Below are positions 35,987 to 46,657 of a DNA stretch of 58,257 nucleotides, piece after piece; position 1 is the stretch's first letter, and every line of letters begins with the position of its first letter. Made by a program: the position numbers and the translations under genes. Location of the stretch: the NCBI RefSeq assembly GCF_000002865.3, contig NW_001865051.1, forward strand, positions 927,808 through 986,064, given 5' to 3'. A model generated the notes under the pieces. That model had not been told where the DNA came from, made no database searches, and was given only the letters and a program-made list of their open reading frames with translations. The stretch is from Monosiga brevicollis MX1 (taxonomy: Eukaryota > Opisthokonta > Choanoflagellata > Craspedida > Salpingoecidae).

Positions 35987-38900
35987 ATGACCTCACGTCA
36001 CCTGCTGATGGCCTTTGCCATCGCGGCCCTCGTTGGGCCTTTGGAAGCCGCCCTGATTTCGGTCAACGGCTCACGGCCCCGTATTGGCATGGTCGATAAC
36101 TGTGCGTCATCTCCTGCCCACTGCTACCCACTGCCAATCATCGGCTCAATCAGCTGACGCTGCTGATGTTGCTTTTTTTCTCCTCCTTCCCTCTATTCAG
36201 TTGGCTACCACATTGCACGCAAGGACATCGATGCCACTATGTATCTTCTCAACATCGAACCCAAATACGTGATTGGCACTGCCACAGAAGTCCGTGAGCT
36301 GGCCCGTGTGGGCAAGATTGATCTTGCCTTTACACCAAGCGATCTCTTTGGCTGCATGGCTGCTGAGTACAACATTGCCCCTGTGGCAACCATTGTGCGC
36401 CGATTCAATGGTACGCCTTTTCTTTTTTTGGGGCTTTTTTGTTTTTAATGATTTATTATGTATTCCACTCTTTTGATTCTTGCCCATAACTCGGCTCGTG
36501 TGGATTCAGGCGTGGATGTGTCCGACTCTGCTGGCGTCATCTTCACTCGCCACGAGCTCAAGAACATCAAAACAATCGAAGACATCAAGGGCAAGACGGT
36601 GGCTGCTATGGGCTTTGATTCCCTCTTTGGATTTCAAGCCCAGCGCTACGAAATGTACCGTGCTGGCATGATACTCTTCGACGAGGTCCCCGAGGTACGC
36701 AACGCAGTCTAACGATCCTCAAGCTGCTCTGCTGCACACCCGCATCCTTTCCTCATGGCCTCTTTCTCGGTCTGTGAATGATTAGGTTATCTTTACTGGA
36801 AATTTTTTTCAAGTCGTCTGGGAGGTCCTCAATGGCACCGCCGACGTTGGTTTTGTGCAGAGTGGTATCATCGAAGGTAAGAACAAAAAAAAAAATTATG
36901 AGCAGACCGATTATGCTTATCTCACGTTGATCACGTTCTTGTCTTAGAAATGGTCGAGGCCGGTCTGATTCACACGCCTGATATTCGATTTATTAATGAG
37001 TACAACCATCGCCTGCGCAATGGCGTCCCATATCCGTTTCGTTGCTCCACTGATCTCTACGGCGGTAAGGCGTACTTTGCATCTCGCAGCCGGGGCACAA
37101 GAACAAACTCACTCTCATAGAGGCTGCGTTGTTTTCTCATTATGAACCGATGCGCTTGCTACGAATCTCTTAGACTGGGTCCTGTCTGCCATTACCCATT
37201 TGAGTGAAAATGTAAGACTGCCGGTTTGCTCAGCTTCTGATTTTGAGGTGTGGGCACATCTACTGGTGATGGTAGCAAAGGCCTGACAACCTTGCCTTGG
37301 GCTCCAATCTCGCTTGTTCTTTGCAGGATATTCAAGGTCCTGTGGCATCCCTCTTTCAGTTCAACAACTCGTTTTATAAGAAGGCCAACGCTGCCACACT
37401 CAGCTATTGGCGCCCTCCCCTGGCCTACATGAACACCATTGATCTGCTTGTACGTCCTCCTTGTCGAATTTATCAGCTGCTTTTGTCTGCATTGCAGTCT
37501 TACAGCTGTCCCAATTTTGATGGTGCCCACAGGAGGACTTGAGCTTGTTGCAAACCGTCGACGGCGTCAAGAATTGTGCCAGCATGAACTCCGACTCAAC
37601 TGACATTGTCTGTCCATTTGGTTTCAAGCAGGCCAAAGACATGTCCTGCAGTGCCGCCAAGGGTTATTCATGCCCCTATCGTCCCGGCTACAACTACACC
37701 TGCGTGTGCAGGCCCTGCATCAGAGCTTGTGGAGAGTTGGAGACGTACTCGATCGATGGCTCTTGTACTTGCAGCAACGGTGCCATCAAGGTCATTGGCG
37801 TCTGCCAACCACTCGGCGTCTTAGCCGCCATCATCCTGGGCCCCGTCATTGTCTTTGTTGCCGTTCTGATCTTGTACCTGGTTCACCGCCAACATCTCAA
37901 GGCAGATGGCATCTGGCAAATCAATCCCAGCGAGCTCATTCTGGAACAACCTCCCGAGGTGCTGGGAGCTGGCTCCTACGGTGTGGTCCTTGCCGCCAAG
38001 CTGCGTGGCCAAATGGTGGCCGTCAAGCGTGCTTATGTTAACAAAAGCAACAAGTATCGCCATGCATCACGCACCAACACCACCAATGCCAGCACCTCGT
38101 CTGGGTTCCATTTTGGCGGACACAACCAATCTCGGGCTCGCGATCGCAGTGCGCGTTTGCGCATGCGAAACTTTTTCATCGAAGCCGAAGCTGCCGCTGC
38201 CGAGTTTAGCAGCCATGGTCACTCTGCTGCGCGATCCACCCACGCGACTCGCGCCGCCAAGCCGTGGTGGGTGCGCATTTTTGGTCCTTCCGCCGAGACA
38301 CGTGCGCGTCGCCAACTTTTCCGTGAGATGCGCCTGCTGAGCCGCATGCAGCATGACAACATCTGCCGCATGCTGGGCGCCGTTGTCGAATCAGGCATGG
38401 AGCCTCTGATGGTGCTGTGAGTCTGCAAATGGCCTCAACAATGCTTCGCATGCCGCTGATTGTCGATCTCATTCTGTCAGAAATCCTCATCTTTTGCTTA
38501 CGTCTTGCCCATCACAGGGAATGCATGGAGATGGGCTCTCTCTACAACATGCTCCACAACGAAGCCATGGATTTGGATGACGACTTCCGCTATAACGCCC
38601 TTCACGACATTATTAGTGGCATGCGTTACTTGCACAATTCCGACCTGGTTCACGGTGACCTCAAGGCCTTGGTTCGTTGGTCCGCTTGAGTGATCGTTGG
38701 CACTGCATTTGTCAAAGCAAAGCAACCATGTCCTTCCCTCGCCTATCCTTGCTAATCGTACATGCACCTGCCCTATATTACAGAACTGCTTGGTGGACGG
38801 CAAATTCCATGTGAAGGTGTCTGACTTTGGCATGGCCGCCTTTTCGGATGAACACTCCCAGCAGGGTGGCACCCTGGCCTGGATGGCGCCTGGTTCGTGT

Positions 38901-40508
38901 CATGCTCAATTGCCGCTTTTCCTGTAGCGTAACCATAGTTGCCATGTACACACCTAACCTCCTGTCTTCTTTTGACTACGGGGCTTTTGTGTGTTTATAG
39001 AGCTTTTGCAGGGTGGCAGCACCTCATTTGCCAGCGACGTGTACAGCTTTGGCATTGTCATGTTTGAGGTCTTTGCTCGCGCGGATCCCTATGATGATGT
39101 GGAGTACGACTCGGAGACCCTGGTACAAAACATTCTGCGCCGCAAGCTTCGCCCTGCTGCCCCACCGAACATGCCCAACGAATATGCCGTCTTGATGAAC
39201 GTGCGTGAAACTTGCTCGAGGCTACTTTGACGGCGAAGTGCCAAACGCACCTGAAGCTACATCTCAACTTACAAGGGGTTTGTGTTTCGGGCGTATCTTT
39301 GAGTAGGAAGCTCTCTCGACGGATTCCGAAACGCGTCCTACATTTATCGAGCTGCTCCGCCGCACTGAGCCTCTCGAGGGCAAAATGAAGGCCAATTCTC
39401 GCAAGACACATGCCACCCTCCAAGACGATGCGCTCCTGGAGCAGGTCTTCCCCAAGCACATTGCAGCAGCCTTGCGCGAGGGGCGCACTGTCGGTATGTG
39501 TCTTTAAAAGTCCTTTGTGTACCCGTGTCGTTGCCTTTCACACTCTTGATATCTATGCAAACCTTGCTCTCATGCGTTGGGTGCCTTATCACAGAGCCGG
39601 AACATCATGCCGAGGTGACCATCTTTTTCTCGGACATTTGTGGCTTTACGGACATGAGCGCTACGCTGGAGCCGGTACAGGTGTCTAACATGCTCAACCG
39701 TCTCTACACCGTGTTTGATGCCCTTTGCGACAAGCACGGACTGTACAAGATTGAGACGATTGGGGACGCGTACATGTGCGTGGGCAACCTGTTTACGACA
39801 CAGCTGGATCATGCAGCGCGGGTGGCGCGGTTTGCAATGGACGCTATGGAAGCCGCCAACGCCATTCCGATTCTGGAGGACGAGCCGGATGGCGACCACA
39901 TTGACATTCGTGTGGGCTTCCACAGCGGACCTGTTGTGAGCAATGTGGTGGGAACGCTGACGCCGCGATTCTGTCTGTTCGGATCGACTGTGAACTGTGC
40001 GTCGCGAATGGAGAGCAACAGCGTGCGAAACTGCATTCACATTTCACCGGAGGCGGCGGCGTTGGTGCAGAAGCAGGATGCTTCACTCAAAGTGATCAAG
40101 CGCAACCCGATCGTGACGATCAAGGGCTTGGGCAAGATGCAGACGTTCTGGCTGAACCAGGCCCCCGACACGATGGAGGCTGAGGCTGCAGCCAAGAACA
40201 AGCGCCGCTCACACGTGAGTGCCTTTTCGGTGGCCAGTATGGCCAGTCGCGTCTCCAGCGTGCAATACCTGAAGGAAGCGGACGATAGCAAGATTGACTC
40301 TGTGAGCGTAATTCTCGACAATGTGTCGAGCAAAAACCGCCGTCGATCTTCGGCCACTTCGGCACGCGCCAAACCCCGCGCAAGTGTGGGCTCGCGCAAC
40401 CTTGTGCGCTTTGAAGATGTCACCATTGACATCGACGGGTCCAAGGAAGCACCCGAAAGCAAGGTGCTGCCTGAAGTCAATGAGCTCGGCGAGACGAGCA
40501 TGATTTAA
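35987..40508 (+). CDS. Receptor guanylyl cyclase F (last array member)
   Basis: Thirteen exons: 35987-36101, 36201-36410, 36510-36694, 36786-36876, 36948-37064, 37174-37211, 37327-37449, 37533-38416, 38518-38671, 38784-38892, 39001-39200, 39307-39493, 39595-40508; 1,108 residues. The leader is MTSRHLLMAFAIAALVGPLEA. The PhnD/TtrS-like domain (GVIFTRHELKN, FDSLFGFQAQRYEM, VVWEVLNGTADVGFV), Cys-rich stalk, membrane helix and kinase (GAGSYG with Tyr in the glycine loop, VAVK, HGDLKALN, DFG) follow. The cyclase differs from the others at several places (LNRLYTVFDALCDKHG, DASLKVIKRNPIV), so it has escaped part of the homogenisation. It still has both metal aspartates, the Glu/Cys pair and the Asn/Arg pair. 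The tail has SVASMASR and VRFEDVTIDI and ends TSMI, a different but still S-x-hydrophobic C-terminus. Confidence 0.94.
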
Positions 40509-40609
40509 ACGATGACTGTCTTCGTAATCGACCATTTTACCCAGCCTTGTAGGCCCCAAGCTCCAGAGTGAGCTCTGGGATATATTTCTAACCGCGCACG
40601 CTTGGTATC

Positions 40610-40672
<63 letters not shown>

Positions 40673-40989
40673 ATTCTCGAAATTGAATGCACTTGACGAT
40701 TGATGAAAGCACTCAGTGCCATGCACAACATGATCGGATGAGATGGTGCTTCGAAGGAGGTTGGGATGTACATGGCATCTCCAGATCGCTTTGTCTCTCT
40801 GGCTGTATGTCCGTCTCGGTCGATGGAAGCAACTTGGCACATTTATCGACAACGGCTTGATCCACTCGGGGCAACTGGGGCAACGCGATCCTTTCCCTGC
40901 GTGTACATGTTGATGTACATGACACATTGTATTTCGCTGGTGTGGGCAGGCCGCCTGGCTTTTGAGGCAATTCACATCTTGATGCCAAT

Positions 40990-41255
40990 TGTCTCTCTCT
41001 GTCTCTCTCTGTCTCTCTCTGTCTCTCTCTGTCTCTCTCTGTCTCTCTGTCTCTCTCTGTCTCTCTCTGTCTCTCTCTGTCTCTCTCTGTCTCTCTCTGT
41101 CTCTCTCTGTCTCTCTCTCTGTCTCTCTGTCTGTCTGTCTCTGTCTGTCTCTGTCTGTCTGTCTGTCTCTGTCTGTCTCTGTCTGTCTCTCTGTCTGTCT
41201 CTGTCTGTCTGTCTGTCTCTGTCTGTCTCTGTCTGTCTGTCTGTCTCTGTCTGTC

Positions 41256-41336
<81 letters not shown>

Positions 41337-41389
41337 GTCTGTCTGTCTGTCTGTCTCTCTCTGTCTGTCTGTCGGTCTCTCTCTCTCTG

Positions 41390-41449
<60 letters not shown>
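40990..41449. repeat. CTCTGT/CTGT simple-sequence array
   Basis: About 460 bases of tctctg, tctg and tc units, becoming pure CT next to the gap, so the true array is probably longer than shown. Confidence 0.97.
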
Positions 41450-41499
41450 NNNNNNNNNNNNNNNNNNNNNNNNNNNNNNNNNNNNNNNNNNNNNNNNNN
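41450..41499. other. Assembly gap (50 N)
   Basis: A placeholder gap at the end of the CT array; its true size is unknown. Confidence 0.99.
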
Positions 41500-41588
41500 A
41501 GCCGTGTTTTTGCCATTCGTTTAATACAGAGTTTTGACGCTCGGCTCTGCTGCGATACTCGTCCTCGGAAAACCCGTCCAGCAACAAA

Positions 41589-42603
41589 ATGGCAGCGCTT
41601 TCCGCCCGCATGGCGCTCTCGCGCGGCCTGCTTCACCGTGTGCCAACTAACCTTGCACGCTGTACGTTAAGAAAAAGTCGTTACTGATCTCTTGGGCTCA
41701 AGACAACTGCGCGCTTGGCTCAATCTCGCATCTGTGTGAGGCGAGGTGGAAAGGGCTGAGCGCTCAAGGATGTGTTGTACTCATGAGATGACTCTTGTCA
41801 CAATGCTTCTGCAGCGGCTGTGCGCTCCATGGCTCCCGTGCGCGCCATGAGCGTCAAGGTTGATGAGCGTCACATTGGTGACTATCCCGACTTTAAGGTC
41901 GTCAACGCACAGGTGCGTCGCAGCTCACTTGTCTTTGCACGCCTCGTGGCGGCTCGTCAAGTTGGCGCAACAAGGGCCACAAGGTTTTGAAGAGCTTAGC
42001 TTGATGCTCACGTGTTCCTATTTGGGACCTTCTTCAGACCAAGGCACCATGGGGCTTTTGGGACAAGCAAGACCGCCGCAACTTCAACGAGACGGTGTGT
42101 ACACCTTGCTCAGGATTGCTACGACCCATCCGCACAGTGCATTGCCTTGTCACTTGCTGAGCACTCACATTGATATTCCGTGTTTGCAATGGACATACTA
42201 TGCCTCGGCTTTGACTCGCCCAGCTTCACGAAGACGATGAGATTCACTCAGTGTGGAGCCCCGACGTCGTCTACGCCAACAACCGTGTCAAGGAGTAAGT
42301 CTGTTTTTGGGAGGAAAAAATATCCAATAAACTCGTGCGTGCGCACACACACGCACACGCACCATTCGTACACGCAATGTTCCATTGCTGTGCGAACCTG
42401 TCAGACTAGATGTGCTGTACGTGCGCTCATCAACTGAACCTTTTTGTGTTCATGTTCTGTGCTCTAGCTCCAATGCTCTGCTCCAGCTGCTCATGCTTTT
42501 GGCGGTGCTGGCGGGAGTCTATCAGCTGGCCAAGGCCATCAACTCGCCCGAGAAGCGACCGGTTGAGAACCGGGAAAAGCTCATTCCCGCCCAGCTTCAA
42601 TAG
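41589..42603 (+). CDS. NDUFB8: NADH dehydrogenase 1 beta subcomplex subunit 8-like (complex I, ASHI family)
   Basis: Five exons join in frame: 41589-41661, 41815-41912, 42038-42094, 42224-42294 and 42468-42603, giving 144 residues. The basic, Ser/Arg/Ala-rich N-terminus (MAALSARMALSRG) looks like a mitochondrial targeting peptide. The core has the ASHI-family pattern GDYPDF, then WDKQDRRNFNET, then an acidic HEDDEIHSVWSPD segment, followed by one membrane helix (ALLQLLMLLAVLAGVYQLA). It is an accessory subunit of the membrane arm of complex I in the inner mitochondrial membrane. At 144 residues it is shorter than the animal protein (about 186), mostly at the C-terminus. Assignment rests on motifs only. 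Confidence 0.82.
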
Positions 42604-43601
42604 ATTTCGTTTCGAGCGAGCAATTGTCTCGTCGTGCCTTGCCGTCTTGTCTCGTTTTTTTCTTTTTTCTTTTTCCCTCGATGCCCGCGACCTGTCGTCC
42701 AAGGCCCTCTGGAAGTGGTCTGCGACAATAACTGTGCCCCCGGTGGTTGATTGGCCACATGATTCGTAGTGTTGCAACCCTGATACCCTCGTCCATCCCG
42801 TTTGCCCGTGTTTTCATTTGCCCCATCCTCCTCCCCTTCACAATCAACCCAAGATGATCCCTGAAGCTGCCTTTTGCGCCACCCCAAAAATCTGACAACG
42901 ATCCATCACGAAGAAACCACCTATAAATAGATGTCTTGGAGCCCTTGCAGATGCAGGTGATGATGAAGCAGTTGCTGCTGCTGCTGCTGCTACTGCTGCT
43001 GTTGCCTGCTGCTGGCTAGTATTGATAATGGTGGTGATGATGATGTGTGGCTGAGACATTAGTGGCAGGAGCGCAGGGTCAAGAATCATCGTTTCTTCTC
43101 AGTCCATCTAATTTATATGTACATGGTGCCTGATCTCGGACGCACATTCAGAGATGCGTTGTGCGTGCACGAGGGCGAGCGGACGAAGTTGGTGATCGAC
43201 CCAGCCGTGGTGCACACCGTGCCGTTGTACGACGATGCCTTCCACGGGTCTGGCCAGATCATGGCCAAGTGGCCGTGACAATTTGTGTCACCTTGTCCGC
43301 CATGGAAGGGCTCTTCCCCGCACCGTTTGTCATCCACCGCCACCCCACCAACGATTCAAGGACTTTGACCTTCACTTGCCAATGCCCGGTCTGCAAAGCT
43401 TCTTCAATGAGCTTCGCCCCTGCTCTGATTGCATTTTTCAACTGTATTTCGGCTTGCTACCCTCGTGACATCCGACACTTGACAAGAAGCCTTTCATCCC
43501 ACAGCTCGCCTCGCCCCTCGGGTTGCCCTTTCCTGATCCACGTAACCCCGACGCATCCCAAGAACCGTTGCGCATAGCACCGCCTCTCAGTGACCAGCGC
43601 C
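42604..43601. other. Intergenic region with a CTG repeat
   Basis: Contains the 3' flank of the NDUFB8-like gene, a TATA-like box (tataaata, 42922-42929), a CTG/CTA trinucleotide run at about 42972-43016, and a small open frame listed separately. The promoter and 5' leader of the SPX-DRAM gene should lie at the right end. Confidence 0.55.
43117..43278 (+). CDS. Small ORF with weak actin-like motif, possibly an isolated exon or relic
   Basis: A 53-residue open frame, roughly 190 bases after a TATA-like box. The segment TKLVIDPAVVHTVPLYDD resembles the actin segment around VTHTVPIYEG, but the match covers only about 25 residues and the usual following residues are absent. No flanking exon with more actin sequence was found on either side. 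It could be a decayed actin-related fragment, a short real peptide or chance. Confidence 0.2.
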   Translation: MYMVPDLGRTFRDALCVHEGERTKLVIDPAVVHTVPLYDDAFHGSGQIMAKWP

Positions 43602-46183
43602 ATGAAGTTTGGCCGCCGCTTACAATCCGGCCTCATGGAGAATGGCCTGGAGGGCTACTACATCAACTACAACATGCTCAAACAGATTGTCATCCGCCTG
43701 AGCGACCCAGACGACAAGAAATATTTGTCTGAGGACATGATCAACCTCTTTGTCTCCACCTTGCAAACGGATGTAGCTCGCGCAGACTGTAAGTTCCCTC
43801 GTTTTCTCCCCCCGCGTTGGTACCAGAGAATACATGAAACCTGGCCGAGCGCAATGCTGCTGGCCATTCGTCAAACACCAGCTCTGCGCCTGCGGCTATC
43901 CGTCTTCTTCATCTTGATTTGTTTTTGTTTTTTTTGTTTTTTTTCCTCGCCTCCCCAATAGCCTTTGTGCTGCGCGAACTTAATCTGTATGAGCAGCTTG
44001 CCTATGATCAGGCCGAAGGGTCCCTCACGCGACGCCTCGAGAAACAACTCCGTCTTCATGACTACCAAGATTGCGTGCGTTGCTCTCGCGGCCAGTCTTT
44101 CCTTCCATGCCTCGGACCGATGCGCGCGCACCCCCCTTCTCATACCCGTTTTGTATCTGCTGCATGCACGGTGTTTCAGGATCCATCCGTGTCCAAGGAC
44201 AAGGCCGCAGAGCGGCTGCTACGCACCATGGTGCTCATCCAAGAACAACTTGCGGCCATTGACAGGTTTATTGCCGTCAACAAAGTTGCGCTGCACAAAA
44301 TTCTCAAGAAGTTTGACCGCCGCGTACTCTCCTTGCTGGCCAAGGGCGAGCGCGCCTCCCCAGACGAGGGCGTGGAAACTATTGATGACATGCCCGATCC
44401 CGACAAGATTCGAGTGCTCCAAGAGCGCCTCGCCACCATTCAATTGACTTGCGCCGAAGACACCTGCGTAGAGCGCATCACCCAGTGTCGCCAGGCCATG
44501 CGCAAGGTCAGGCTGGCTTGAACCTCCTATCTCGTCTCCATTTTCGTGGTATCATGGCACGCGCACCCTCTGCTGATGCTGCAACACGTTGCCTCATGAT
44601 GATCCTCTTGTACAACAACTTTTCTGGCACTCACTAGGTGGAACACTACGTCCTTGCGCGTTCGCTGTCCTTTTACGGCTACGTGCAAGAGCTGCGCCTT
44701 CAGCATTGGTCTGCGCGCTTTGATTACGACTACCAACAGTCGACGCTGCGCGCATTTGAAGAGAGCAATGCGCCGCTCCAGCAGGTGGCGCGCTGGTTCA
44801 ACTTTAAAGAAACCGTCCAGCCCTCAGTCATTCTGCTGTTGAACATTCTTATTCCGATCATCACCGTCGCCATCGTCTACCCCGTCTCCGCTTCAGTCAT
44901 TATCAACGACAAGAATCAAACCATCTTTGATACTCAGGGTATGTTTGGCTGATATACGGGCTTACGGAAAACAGAAGCAAACCCATCAGGCAGGATCGTC
45001 ACTGCATCGTCATAGCTTATGGACCTGGTCGTATAGGCTATTTCATCTCCTCGGCCATCACCATCCCACCAGCCAGTCACATTGGCACGCTTGGTCTCTC
45101 CATTTCTTGCATGTGCATTCTGATCAACGCTCTCGTCCGTTTTCGAGTACGTTTTTATGGCAACCGCACCACCCTTCACTGCCGACGGGTTTGTTGTTTT
45201 AAAGACCATGCGTCGCTTTTTCATCTCACATTCAAATGACCATCCCGCCTTGCCTGACACCTTTCAGTTACGCCAACGTCAACTGCTAGGACGCGGCTCT
45301 TTCATGTCTGGCATGGCATTCACCGTCTGTTGCATCTCTACACTAGCTGGTCTGGGTGTGGCGTCCTTTCAGCTGCACTTGAGCGTGGTACCACACGACA
45401 TTTTTGCTCTGATATTCTTTGCCATGGGCGTGTTGTATCTCGCCTTGGAGTGTTATATGGACTGGATCTATGAGGTGAGATGTGACTCTAACCTTCTAGT
45501 CCTGGTGTGAGCCTCCTTCCTCCTGTTGTGTTGCTTTCACTCATTCTCGTCCTTCGCGGTGGCTCTCGTCGCTGGCTTCTCTTTTTTTTTTTTTTTTTTT
45601 GCAGCTCGAAACCAGACGCATGCGCGTATTCCGCCTGTCATTGGTGGCAACAGCTACCTTATGTGTAACCATTATGTTTATTTTCATGTTTTTGGGTCAG
45701 CCATCCCCCGAGTTTCCGGGCTACAACATGGATCTGCTCTTGATCTCCGCCATTGCAGAAATTATCGGCTTTGGCGCTTTCCTGGTCTACTTTACCACCT
45801 TCTTTCCTTCCTTTGCCCATACACGCATTCATGCCGTGCTGGTGCAAAAGGAGGTCCGCCGCGCTGCTCTACGCCCTGTCCTGCCCGACAAGGGACTGCG
45901 CCACACTTCCATTTCCGCTTTGATGACATCGCCAACTGAGAAACGCAACCGAACCCACTCGGTGCTTGACAACTTTGTTGATGCTGTATGTTTCTAGCCC
46001 GCCATACTTGTCGAGAGTCCATGCGTAGCTTGGCACAGCTCACATGAGTACTCATTTCCATAGGCGTCAACCTCGCTGGATCAGAAGGTGCAAAGCATTT
46101 TTTCCACATCCAAGGAAGATGAGTCAACAGCCGTCCGCGACGCTACGACCAAGGAAGCCAATCTCACCACCATCCAGGAGTAA
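43602..46183 (+). CDS. SPX domain fused to a DRAM/Frag1-type six-pass membrane domain
   Basis: Eight exons: 43602-43788, 43962-44074, 44180-44506, 44638-44938, 45037-45146, 45268-45474, 45605-45985, 46064-46183; 581 residues. The first exon starts MKFGRRLQ and continues YINYNMLKQIV, the classic SPX opening; exon 3 has the Lys-rich helix KVALHKILKKFDRR that in known SPX domains binds inositol pyrophosphates. From about residue 265 come six hydrophobic segments. The loop after the first has YFISSAITIPP and the fourth starts HDIFALIFFAMGVLYLALE, both matching the DRAM/Frag1/Sfk1 family pattern. The tail is Ser/Thr-rich. SPX domains report cellular phosphate status; DRAM proteins act in lysosome and autophagy control. 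The fusion suggests phosphate-sensing control of a vacuolar or lysosomal membrane protein, which is inference. All introns keep frame, so the two halves appear to be one gene. Confidence 0.85.
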
Positions 46184-46657
46184 GAAAGATGGTTGTTTTG
46201 CGTGGTCTGTACGAACGTGAGAAAATTGTCTTCCAAGGGACATGGTGCGGGGCGCCATACATACTCGAGCGTGCCGCCCATCATGATTATGAGCATCGAG
46301 TTTTGCTCTTTGGCGCTTCGTCAACAATCGATAAGAGAAACATGAAAGGGTTTTCAACAAAAAGCAGAGCAAGGCCTGGACATTGATCGGTTTGATGTCT
46401 AACTCAATTACTTGCACAAAGCAAGCGCCCCGACAAACAAGTCATTTCTGTCAGGCAGAGCGCCAAGCTTGGACCGCTCTCAATCTTCCTTCATATCTCG
46501 CCCAGCGAGCATTGAGGCACGATCCACGTCAAGCGCAGCAGTGCTTCTGACCAGCACGATTTTGGGGAGGGGAGTGTGCATCACATTGCAATAGTAAACT
46601 CACAACATGAGTCGCTGCAACAGTGAAGAATAGAGCCTTATCGAAGAATTGGCAACA
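46184..46657. other. Space between convergent genes
   Basis: About 470 bases between the stop of the SPX-DRAM gene and the stop of the minus-strand PX-LRR gene. It should hold the 3' untranslated regions of both. No additional gene seen. Confidence 0.6.

Larger units (their letters stand above)
40509..41588. other. Intergenic region with long CT/CTGT simple repeats and a gap
   Basis: No gene supported. A TC run lies at about 40613-40672. A CTCTGT/CTGT array fills about 40990-41449 and runs into the second N gap. Large open frames on both strands across this array (coding for Arg/Glu/Asp/Thr or Ser/Leu/Cys/Val repeats) are artefacts. Confidence 0.8.

Noticed and set aside
4894-40508. Reading the array as one giant gene with alternative cassettes
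   Set aside because: Each unit has its own leader peptide, stop codon and spacer of 1.3-2.4 kb; exon phases at the unit ends do not join.
40505-41611. Long minus- and plus-strand frames across the CT/CTGT array
   Set aside because: Pure translation of simple-sequence DNA, running through the N gap, with no non-repeat domain.
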